Assembly (NCBI GenBank): GCA_934203355.1
Contig: CAKPZC010000033.1
Coordinates: 1-23,485, forward strand
DNA from: an uncultured Prevotella sp.
GTDB taxonomy: Bacteria > Bacteroidota > Bacteroidia > Bacteroidales > Bacteroidaceae
DNA: 23,485 nucleotides
Reading direction: 5' to 3'
Each line of letters opens with the position of its first letter. The first letter of the stretch is position 1. Of the stretch, positions 16,964 to 22,225 are shown piece by piece. Both the position numbers and the translations under genes were made by a program. The notes under the pieces are model-generated. The model did not search any database. It saw only the letters and a program-made list of their open reading frames with translations, and was not told where the DNA came from.

Positions 16964-16987
16964 AAGTGTATTTTATAATATTGTATG

Positions 16988-17019
16988 CAAATGTAGCGAT
17001 TTGCCGTGAGATAATCAAA
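16988..17019 (-). promoter_or_regulatory. Promoter of the Rpn nuclease gene
   Basis: Read on the - strand: TTTG (17019-17016), 20 bases, TACATTTG (16995-16988), a full match to the Bacteroidota consensus. Predicted start of transcription is near 16981, about 18 bases before the ATG. Confidence 0.75.
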
Positions 17020-17050
17020 TATATGGTAAAAGAAAACAAGAATATCCTTC

Positions 17051-17064
17051 ATTACACGTGTAAT
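17051..17064. promoter_or_regulatory. Perfect 14-bp palindrome, possible operator
   Basis: ATTACACGTGTAAT is a perfect dyad with no loop, more like a protein-binding site than a hairpin. It lies between the esterase stop and the Rpn promoter, about 30 bases upstream of the -33 box. A related CACGTGTAAA occurs at 741-750. Confidence 0.3.
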
Positions 17065-17074
17065 AGTCGTAACG

Positions 17075-17896
17075 TCAGAAGCTTTGCAGCCAAGCCTTCA
17101 GGTTGGAGAGCATTTCAATGTGATACTTGAACGATGTGTTCATGCCCCATCCGTGGCCCCCGTCGGGATATACAAATAGTGAGGCGGGCACGTCGTGGCG
17201 ATAGAGTTCTGTGTAGTAGTTCACGCCGTTGATGGGCAGCACTCCGTGGTCGTCGTCGGAGAGAAGTATGCAGGCGCGTGGGGTGACGCGTGTCACTTGA
17301 AGGTCGCTACAATACTTCTGTTCCTCTTTCTTGTGAGCTCCCTTGCCCAAGAGATTGTCGTGCGAACCCTGGTGGGTGTAGCCTGGCATCATGGTGATGA
17401 CCGGATAGAACAGAACCTGGAAATTGGGTTTAGCGTTGCCCGTCGACTGTGTGGCAATAGTAGAAGCAAGATGGCCGCCAGCCGACGACCCCATGATGCC
17501 CACGTCCTTGGCGTTGATGTGCCAGTTGGCAGCGTTGCGGCGCACAAGTTTCATTGCCTCCTCGGCATCGCTAATGGGCACCTTTGCGTTGCCGTTGGGC
17601 ATGCGGTAGTGGAGCACTATGGCGGCAATGCCCATATTGTTGAAGAAAGGCGCCCAGTCGGTGCCCTCATGTTGCATGGCGAGATGCTCGTAGCCACCAC
17701 CCGGACAAATCACTATGGCACGGCCCGTGGCGTGCTGCTCCTTGGGCAGAAACACCTTGACGTAGGCAGTGTCCTGCAAATCGTTTTTGTTGGGGGCTTT
17801 CTGTTGCCAGAGGTTAACTGTGAAACTACGCTGGGCGAGGGCGGGAACTGCTGCGAGTAGCAGCAAGATAGCGAAGAGAGTTTTAATGGATTTCAT
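17075..17896 (-). CDS. Secreted alpha/beta-hydrolase, probable acetyl (xylan) esterase of the BD-FAE type
   Basis: 273 residues from the ATG at 17896, which gives a clean signal peptide (MKSIKTLFAILLLLAAVPALAQ); an in-frame ATG at 17929 would put 11 polar residues ahead of it. The oxyanion-hole motif CPGGGY is at 64-69, the nucleophile elbow GSSAGG at 136-141 with Ser138, and the likely acid and base are Asp214 or 215 (LLSDDDHG) and His248 (DGGHGWGM). This pattern fits BD-FAE-like esterases that remove acetyl or feruloyl groups from plant polysaccharides. The divergent neighbour is also a secreted carbohydrate esterase, and the two share a promoter region. The exact substrate cannot be told from sequence. 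Confidence 0.85.
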   Translation of the reverse strand: MKSIKTLFAILLLLAAVPALAQRSFTVNLWQQKAPNKNDLQDTAYVKVFLPKEQHATGRAIVICPGGGYEHLAMQHEGTDWAPFFNNMGIAAIVLHYRMPNGNAKVPISDAEEAMKLVRRNAANWHINAKDVGIMGSSAGGHLASTIATQSTGNAKPNFQVLFYPVITMMPGYTHQGSHDNLLGKGAHKKEEQKYCSDLQVTRVTPRACILLSDDDHGVLPINGVNYYTELYRHDVPASLFVYPDGGHGWGMNTSFKYHIEMLSNLKAWLQSF

Positions 17897-17953
17897 TTTT
17901 TTTGACAAATACTGACTGTGGTTTGACATTTCGTTTTATTTCTTTTCTTGTTA

Positions 17954-17989
17954 TTTGCAAAGGTAGCCAATTTTTTGTAATATTGCAGA
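17954..17989. promoter_or_regulatory. Interleaved divergent promoters of the two esterase genes
   Basis: On +: TTTG (17954-17957), 20 bases, TAATATTG (17978-17985), giving a start near 17992 for the gene at 18011. On -: TCTG (17989-17986), 20 bases, TACCTTTG (17965-17958), giving a start near 17951 for the gene ending at 17896. The -7 element of each lies within or beside the other's core, so the two polymerases should compete. Confidence 0.65.
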
Positions 17990-18010
17990 AGTTTTATAAC
18001 AACTACAGTA

Positions 18011-19444
18011 ATGAGTAAACGATTTTTAATGATTGCGCTTGTCTCAGCCGCCACTCTCGGCATTAATGCCAAGGTGAGGCTCCATCATCTCATAGCCGAC
18101 AATATGGTGGTGCAGAGCAACACCGACGTGAGACTGTGGGGATGGGCAAGCCCAGGAAAGACTGTGAACGTCAGCACTTCGTGGGGCAGCACCCCGTGCA
18201 GCGCCAAAGCCGACAAGGACGGTGCGTGGGAGGTGAGAGTGCGCACGCCCAAGGCGAGTTATAAACCCCTGTCGATAACCTTTAGTGACGGCGAGACCAC
18301 AACCATAAGCAATGTGCTCTCGGGTGAGGTCTGGGTGTGTGCAGGACAGTCGAACATGGAGATGCCAGTGCGCGGATTCGACGGATGTCCCGTGGAGGGC
18401 TACAACGAGGCGGTGGTCGACGCCACCCACCGTGCAGCGATACGCTATGCCAAGATACCGTCGCGAATGGCAATGAAGCCACAGAGCGACGCCGACACTC
18501 GATGGATGGTGGTGTCGCCAGCCACCGTGGCTGGTACATCGGCAACAGGCTATTTCTTCGCACGTATGCTGCAACAGACGCTCGACGTGCCAGTGGGCAT
18601 CATCGAGGCAAACAAGGGTGGCACTCGTGTGGAGTCGTGGCTCGACCGCGACAATCTAAAGCGCGAGACCGATGAGCGGCTCGACTCGGCATCAATATAT
18701 GCGATGAAGACCGACTACTATCGTCCGCTGGTATGGGGCAACGGCACTTTCGCCCCGATAACGAAGTTCACAGTCAAGGGCATCGTCTACTATCAGGGAT
18801 GCTCGAATGTGGGCTACAACACCAGCGACTATGCGCGCCGACTGGGACTGCTCGTGAAGCAGTGGCGGCGCGACTTCAACTGCGGCGAACTGCCATTCTA
18901 CTTCGTGGAGATTGCTCCCTACTGGTATAACAACGCTGATGGTACCGAAGCCGCATTGTTGCGCGAACAGCAATATATAGCCTCCAAGCAGATAACAAAC
19001 TGTTGCATGGTGGGCAACAACGACGGAGCGTACAAGTGGGAGATGAAACAGATTCACCCAGCACAGAAACGTAAGGTTGGTGAGCGACTTGCCTATGCGG
19101 CACTGTCGGCAACCTACGGAGTGAAGGGACTCATCTACAAGAACCCATCGTTCAAGAGCCTCACGGTCGACGGACAGGAGGCTACGGTGCATCTCAGTAA
19201 CACCGAGAACGGCATCTATCCGCTTTATGGTATCGAGGGATTTGAGGTGGCAGGAGTCGACGGCAAGTACTATACTGCCGCCGCACGCTACGACTGGCAC
19301 GGTGGCATTGTGGTGACATCGCCCAAGGTGCTGAAACCAGTGGCGGTGAGATATTGCTTCAAGAACTTCCAACTCGGAACGGCACGCAATCAGGGAGGAC
19401 TGCCGTTGCTGCCTTTCAGAACGAAATATATAACAAAAAAATAA
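18011..19444 (+). CDS. Secreted sialate O-acetylesterase-like SGNH hydrolase
   Basis: A 477-residue protein with a signal peptide (cleavage after INA, residue 20). Residues 23-105 form a beta domain typical of the family (DNMVVQ, VRLWGWASPGKTVNV). The SGNH nucleophile block is GQSNMEMP at 112-119 with Ser114. Gly203 (ANKGGTRVESW) and the YQGCSN motif near 261-266 supply the oxyanion residues. The catalytic His is His349 in QIHPAQK. Sialate O-acetylesterases (SASA domain) remove acetyl groups from sialic acid, but many Bacteroidota members act on acetylated xylan or other glycans, so the substrate is open. With the divergent esterase it suggests a periplasmic or surface deacetylation step. No polysaccharide-uptake genes (SusC/D) are seen nearby. 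Confidence 0.9.
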   Translation: MSKRFLMIALVSAATLGINAKVRLHHLIADNMVVQSNTDVRLWGWASPGKTVNVSTSWGSTPCSAKADKDGAWEVRVRTPKASYKPLSITFSDGETTTISNVLSGEVWVCAGQSNMEMPVRGFDGCPVEGYNEAVVDATHRAAIRYAKIPSRMAMKPQSDADTRWMVVSPATVAGTSATGYFFARMLQQTLDVPVGIIEANKGGTRVESWLDRDNLKRETDERLDSASIYAMKTDYYRPLVWGNGTFAPITKFTVKGIVYYQGCSNVGYNTSDYARRLGLLVKQWRRDFNCGELPFYFVEIAPYWYNNADGTEAALLREQQYIASKQITNCCMVGNNDGAYKWEMKQIHPAQKRKVGERLAYAALSATYGVKGLIYKNPSFKSLTVDGQEATVHLSNTENGIYPLYGIEGFEVAGVDGKYYTAAARYDWHGGIVVTSPKVLKPVAVRYCFKNFQLGTARNQGGLPLLPFRTKYITKK

Positions 19445-19456
19445 GAGAGTGTGGCG

Positions 19457-19655
19457 AAATAGGAGTTAATGGAAGTTTGGGCTTCGCCCGAAGTTAAAGG
19501 AAGTTTGGGCTTTGCCCGAAGTTAATGGACATATGTATAAATTGTAGAAAATAAAGCATTTGTCCGTTAACTTCCTCTTAACTTCCTCCTAACTTCTCCT
19601 AACCTCCTCTTAACTTCCTCTTAACTTCTCCTAACTTCCTCTTAACTCCTATTTT
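19457..19655. repeat. Degenerate inverted-repeat element with AACTTCCTCTT tracts
   Basis: AAATAGGAGTTAATGGAAGTT at the left (19457) is mirrored by AACTTCCTCTTAACTCCTATTT at the right end (19655). Inside the left arm are two 28-bp-pitch copies of GGAAGTTTGGGCTTYGCCCG plus AAGTTAA (19471 and 19499). The inner junction GTTAATGGACAT pairs with ATTTGTCCGTTAAC. The right arm (about 19567-19652) is a run of TTAACTTCCTC / CTAACTTCTC units. The whole could fold into one long imperfect hairpin. It lies between the esterase and NUDIX genes and codes for nothing obvious. Confidence 0.7.
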
Positions 19656-19682
19656 ATACACCCCCTCCAAATAATTATTCAT

Positions 19683-20222
19683 ATGCATCCATTAGAGAAA
19701 TTCGAGTATTGCCCCATGTGTGGCAGTCATCATTTTGTGGAGAACGGACCCACAAGTAAGAAATGCGAGAACTGCGGATTTGAGTATTTTATGAATCCCA
19801 GTGCCTCGAACGTAGCAATAATAATGAACTCCAAGGGTGAGATTCTTGTGGAGAAACGCAAGCATGAGCCTGCAAAGGGCACTCTCGACCTGCCTGGCGG
19901 TTTCACCCAGATAGGCGAGACATCGGAAGAGGGGTTGCATCGCGAGGTGATGGAGGAGACAGGACTCAACGTCACCGCCAGCCATTATCTCTTCTCGTTG
20001 CCCAATATCTATCGCTATAGTGGCATCGACATCCACACCCTCGACATGTTTTATGAGTGCGAGGTGGAGGATGCCGAAGCATTGAAGGCGGGCGACGACG
20101 CGGCAGAGTGTCAGTGGTTGCTCCCCGAGGACATCCACACCGAGCAGTTCGGACTGCGTTCGGTGCGTTGGGGACTGTTAAAGTTCTTGGAGAGTAAGGG
20201 ATTGGTGAAAAACAACATGTAG
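19683..20222 (+). CDS. NUDIX hydrolase with N-terminal zinc ribbon
   Basis: A 179-residue protein. A zinc ribbon is formed by Cys10, Cys13, Cys28 and Cys31 (CPMCG, CENCG). The Nudix box at 73-95 matches GX5EX7REUXEEXGU exactly (GFTQIGE, REVMEETGL), with the metal-binding Glu cluster intact. The zinc ribbon followed by a Nudix fold recalls NADH pyrophosphatases (NudC-like) and related nucleotide hydrolases, but the NudC-specific SQPWPFPxS motif is not present, so the substrate is not assigned. It is cytoplasmic, with no signal peptide. It stands alone between an inverted-repeat element and a hairpin; the only start consistent with the zinc ribbon is the ATG at 19683. Confidence 0.9.
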   Translation: MHPLEKFEYCPMCGSHHFVENGPTSKKCENCGFEYFMNPSASNVAIIMNSKGEILVEKRKHEPAKGTLDLPGGFTQIGETSEEGLHREVMEETGLNVTASHYLFSLPNIYRYSGIDIHTLDMFYECEVEDAEALKAGDDAAECQWLLPEDIHTEQFGLRSVRWGLLKFLESKGLVKNNM

Positions 20223-20242
20223 CAATCGCCCATATATGCAGA

Positions 20243-20276
20243 CAGCCGCAAATCCACATGTGTGGATTTGCGGCTG
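20243..20276 (+). terminator. 16-bp hairpin after the NUDIX gene
   Basis: CAGCCGCAAATCCACA (20243-20258) and TGTGGATTTGCGGCTG (20261-20276) are exact complements separated by TG; in practice a 15-bp stem with a 4-base loop. No T-run follows, so it may end mRNA by protecting the 3' end rather than by intrinsic termination. Confidence 0.6.
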
Positions 20277-20509
20277 AATAGTTATGTAGCTATCGCTGCC
20301 CCGATGTGCTTATTTTCGAAATATAAGGGTGCGAACTGTTATCTTTAAATGATTATCTTTGTCTTGGGTATGTACACCTCCTGGTTCATCCGACTCATTC
20401 CGTGCGTTTGCGATATTAATAAGGGTGGTGTGTTGGGGGAGAGAATTTCCCCTAAGCACGGACGGTCATTAAAGATTTGTAATACGTGAGCGAGTAGTAA
20501 GCAATTGAC
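20277..20509. other. Gene-free stretch with a possible RNA fold
   Basis: No convincing frame or known RNA was seen. CCGTGC (20400-20405) can pair with GCACGG (20456-20461), enclosing GGGGA (20436-20440) with TCCCC (20448-20452). The 12-mer CTGGTTCATCCG at 20381-20392 recurs at 20838-20849 on the other side of rpsU. The region is the 3' side of rpsU on the - strand. Confidence 0.3.
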
Positions 20510-20701
20510 TTATTCCTCGTTGTCGCGGAGTTGCTGAACATAGATGGCGTGCTCCATCTTGAGACGCTTCAAAACAGAAGGCTTGTTGTACTGCTGACGA
20601 GCGCGGAGCTCCTTAACAACACCTGTCTTTTCGAATTTTCTCTTGAACTTCTTGAGAGCTCTTTCGATGTTCTCACCATCTTTAACTGGTACAATAATCA
20701 T
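20510..20701 (-). CDS. rpsU: Small-subunit ribosomal protein bS21
   Basis: A 63-residue basic protein with the bS21 signature: MIIVPVKDGENIERALKKFKRKFEKTG, then VVKELRARQQYNKPS and a C-terminal Lys/Arg helix. In Bacteroidota, bS21 together with bS6 and bS18 occludes the anti-Shine-Dalgarno end of 16S rRNA. The region before the ATG is AAAAAGAAAAGAAA with no SD-like GGAGG, unlike the SD-bearing rpsU reported for Flavobacterium. The gene stands alone with its own promoter (20769-20799) and a leader hairpin (20741-20759). No clear terminator was found downstream. Confidence 0.95.
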   Translation of the reverse strand: MIIVPVKDGENIERALKKFKRKFEKTGVVKELRARQQYNKPSVLKRLKMEHAIYVQQLRDNEE

Positions 20702-20740
20702 TTTCTTTTCTTTTTGTTTATTTGGTTATACATGTTACGC

Positions 20741-20759
20741 TTGTGGCGACAAGCCACAA
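20741..20759 (-). promoter_or_regulatory. Hairpin at the 5' end of the rpsU leader
   Basis: On the - strand TTGTGGC and GCCACAA form a 7-bp stem with loop TTGTC, starting within a few bases of the predicted transcription start. It could be a stability element or a site for autogenous control by bS21; the latter is inference. Confidence 0.4.
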
Positions 20760-20768
20760 TTGCGGGTG

Positions 20769-20799
20769 CAAAGGTACTCAATAATTGGCAAATAGCCAA
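20769..20799 (-). promoter_or_regulatory. Promoter of rpsU
   Basis: On the - strand TTG (20799-20797), 20 bases, then TACCTTTG (20776-20769). TACCTTTGCA is a very common strong -7 element in this phylum. Predicted start near 20762. Confidence 0.8.
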
Positions 20800-20838
20800 G
20801 TTTTTGCGCAATTTTCTGATTTACAGGGGTTTTTATTC

Positions 20839-20879
20839 TGGTTCATCCGGAATATTGAGTGATAATATCGGATGAGCCA
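20839..20879. repeat. Long hairpin between rpsU and tRNA-Pro
   Basis: TGGTTCATCCG (20839-20849) pairs with CGGATGAGCCA (20869-20879) with one G-T wobble, then a 2-base bulge and ATATT/AATAT inner stem with a 7-base loop. It is separate from the tRNA terminator at 20899-20940 and upstream of the rpsU promoter; its role is unknown. Confidence 0.5.
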
Positions 20880-20898
20880 ATATATATAGATACATTTT

Positions 20899-20941
20899 AT
20901 AAATAAAAAAGTCGGTAGAAACTATAGTTTCTACCGACTTT
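20899..20941 (-). terminator. Rho-independent terminator of tRNA-Pro
   Basis: On the - strand AAGTCGGTAGAAAC (20940-20927) and GTTTCTACCGACTT (20922-20909) form a 14-bp stem with loop TATA, followed by TTTTATTTAT. It is 8 bases from the tRNA 3' end. Confidence 0.9.
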
Positions 20942-20947
20942 CGTAGG

Positions 20948-21020
20948 TCGGGATGACAAGATTCGAACTTGCGACCCCTACGTCCCGAACGTAGTGCGCT
21001 ACCAACTGCGCTACATCCCG
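20948..21020 (-). tRNA. tRNA-Pro (anticodon CGG)
   Basis: A 73-base cloverleaf on the - strand. The acceptor arm is CGGGATG/CATCCCG with discriminator A. The D arm holds GCGC...GCGC around AGTTGGTA. The anticodon stem is CTACG/CGTAG with loop TTCGGGA, giving anticodon CGG (reads CCG, proline). The T arm is GCAAG-TTCGAAT-CTTGT. The 3' CCA is not encoded (CCT follows the discriminator). A TACCTTTGCACTCGC promoter lies just upstream. Confidence 0.95.
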
Positions 21021-21054
21021 ATTGCATATTGGAGTTGTATCCCAAAAGCGAGTG

Positions 21055-21062
21055 CAAAGGTA
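21055..21062 (-). promoter_or_regulatory. -7 element of the tRNA-Pro promoter
   Basis: TACCTTTG on the - strand, followed by CACTCGC, the same sequence as before tRNA-Phe. A good -33 TTG is not seen at the expected distance; the nearest is TGCA-like. Confidence 0.6.
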
Positions 21063-21137
21063 CGTATTTTTTCTGATATACGTGCATTTTTTAATGCATT
21101 TTTTTAATTCTATGATTTTTTTGTTTTTGCGAAAAAA

Positions 21138-21221
21138 TCTGACATATCTGCCATAAACTTTGTAATGTGGTGAGAAACAGAGGGTTAAGGAATGTCACTT
21201 TATGGCAGATAGGGGGTCAGA
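21138..21221. repeat. Imperfect inverted repeat around TGCCATAAA
   Basis: TCTGACATATCTGCCATAAA (21138-21157) is mirrored by TTTATGGCAGATAGGGGG plus TCAGA (21199-21221). The inner 12 bp (ATCTGCCATAAA) are perfect, and the spacer is 41 bases. A further TGTGACATAT lies at 21231. No gene is seen; it may be a binding region or the remnant of an element. Confidence 0.5.
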
Positions 21222-21263
21222 AACGAGAAATGTGACATATGGCGTTGGGTGGTGGTGTGGTAT

Positions 21264-21329
21264 GCTGATGGCATGTGATGAAAAGGCTGATGGCATGTGA
21301 TGAAAAGGTGAATGGCATGTGATGAAAGG
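21264..21329. repeat. Three tandem 22-bp repeats (array 1)
   Basis: GCTGATGGCATGTGATGAAA plus AG begins at 21264 and 21286, with a variant (GTGAATGGCATGTGATGAAA plus GG) at 21308. Pitch is exactly 22 bp, two turns of the helix. It is non-coding on both strands as far as can be seen. Confidence 0.85.
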
Positions 21330-21347
21330 GAGTGTTTTTTTTAGTGT

Positions 21348-21457
21348 TTGGTAATTGGTGTTTCGTTACTTGGTACTGTGTGTTTTGTTATCAGTTAGTA
21401 CATGTTTCATTATTTGGTACAATGTGTTTTGTTATTTGGTAACGCATGTTTTGTTAA
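21348..21457. repeat. Five tandem degenerate 22-bp repeats (array 2)
   Basis: Units at 21348, 21370, 21392, 21414 and 21436 fit TTGGTAnnnnnTGTTTYRTTA plus one base. Units 2, 4 and 5 are closest (TTGGTACTGTGTGTTTTGTT, TTGGTACAATGTGTTTTGTT, TTGGTAACGCATGTTTTGTT). The pitch equals that of array 1 only 18 bases away, although the sequence differs. Confidence 0.75.
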
Positions 21458-21467
21458 GTAACAGTTC

Positions 21468-21762
21468 AGAATTATCTTTACATATAAGGGTGTATCAAGA
21501 GTCAAACAAAGGTGGGCTGAAAGCCCAATGTTCTCCATAGCCCAGGGCAACGCCCTGGGTAAACGGATACAAACCCGAACAACGCGCCCTGTAAGGGCAA
21601 CTATCTGTGGCACAATAGAGTTGCCCTTACAGGGCGCATGGATTGTGTTTATCCGTTACCCAGGGCGTTGCCCTGGGCTATGGAGATATTGGGCTTTCAG
21701 CCCGCATTATTTGGGTTTTGACACACTCTCACAGATTGCCACTCATATATAAAGATAAATAT
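21468..21762. repeat. Long palindromic repeat element (copy 2, complete)
   Basis: The centre is a perfect 19-bp stem, GCGCCCTGTAAGGGCAACT (21584-21602) with its complement (21619-21637), and a 16-base loop. Moving outward, both arms carry TATCCG, the self-complementary CCCAGGGCRWYGCCCTGGG, GGGCTGAAAGCCC / GGGCTTTCAGCCC, and an outer AT-rich end (ATCTTTACATAT / ATATATAAAGAT). The arms therefore mirror each other over about 120-140 bases. It has no open frame of its own. A second, truncated copy opens the window. It is most like a non-autonomous, possibly cruciform-forming element. Confidence 0.85.
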
Positions 21763-21867
21763 GACCACATACTTATCTGGGAGCAAGTAGTCCAGATGAA
21801 TTGGATATATCAGTCAAATCATCTTAATCTGTATTCTGGGAAGAATGGATAGGGATGGTGGTGATTG

Positions 21868-21903
21868 TGCAAAAAAAAGAGTCATTCTTTTGGAATGACT
21901 CTT
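21868..21903 (-). terminator. Rho-independent terminator of tRNA-Phe
   Basis: On the - strand AAGAGTCATTC and GAATGACTCTT pair around a 5-base loop and are followed by a run of Ts (TTTTTTTGCAC), 13 bases from the tRNA end. Confidence 0.9.
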
Positions 21904-21915
21904 GATTTTAAGAAG

Positions 21916-21988
21916 TGGTGCCACCAGGAATCGAACCGGGGACACAAGGATTTTCAGTCCTTTGCTCTACCATCTGAGCTATGGCACC
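21916..21988 (-). tRNA. tRNA-Phe (anticodon GAA)
   Basis: A 73-base cloverleaf on the - strand. The acceptor arm is GGTGCCA/TGGCACC with discriminator A. The D arm holds GCTC...GAGC around AGATGGTA. The anticodon stem is AAGGA/TCCTT with loop CTGAAAA, giving anticodon GAA (phenylalanine). The T arm is CCCGG-TTCGATT-CCTGG and contains one apparent C-T mismatch. CCA is not encoded (CTT follows the discriminator). Confidence 0.95.
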
Positions 21989-22011
21989 ATGCTGTTTCTT
22001 AATTGCGAGTG

Positions 22012-22043
22012 CAAAGGTACTAATAATTTTCCAACCCTCCAAA
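22012..22043 (-). promoter_or_regulatory. Promoter of tRNA-Phe
   Basis: On the - strand TTTG (22043-22040), exactly 20 bases, TACCTTTG (22019-22012). The predicted start near 22005 is about 17 bases before the mature tRNA. Confidence 0.85.
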
Positions 22044-22155
22044 CTTTTCCGCAACTTTTTTGTTTATAATAATAAATTTATTGTGTTTCGGTAGTGCTAA
22101 ACATAAATTTATGAGTTTTTCTCGTGATATGTTCGTATGATTCTACGTTTAACAA

Positions 22156-22194
22156 CGAAAAAAGGTCTGTTTCCACAGAGCGGAAACAGACCTT
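22156..22194 (-). terminator. Rho-independent terminator of pckA
   Basis: On the - strand AAGGTCTGTTTCC (22194-22182) and GGAAACAGACCTT (22174-22162) form a perfect 13-bp stem with a 7-base loop, then TTTTCG. It lies 31 bases after the stop codon. Confidence 0.92.
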
Positions 22195-22225
22195 AATTAT
22201 TTAGTCTTTATCTTTGTCTGAAAGA

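Noticed and set aside
17897..17929. Upstream ATG for the BD-FAE esterase
   Set aside because: It would put MSNHSQYLSKK ahead of a well-formed signal peptide; the ATG at 17896 fits secretion better.
21264..21457. CRISPR array
   Set aside because: Units are contiguous 22-mers without unique spacers and there are no cas genes in the window.
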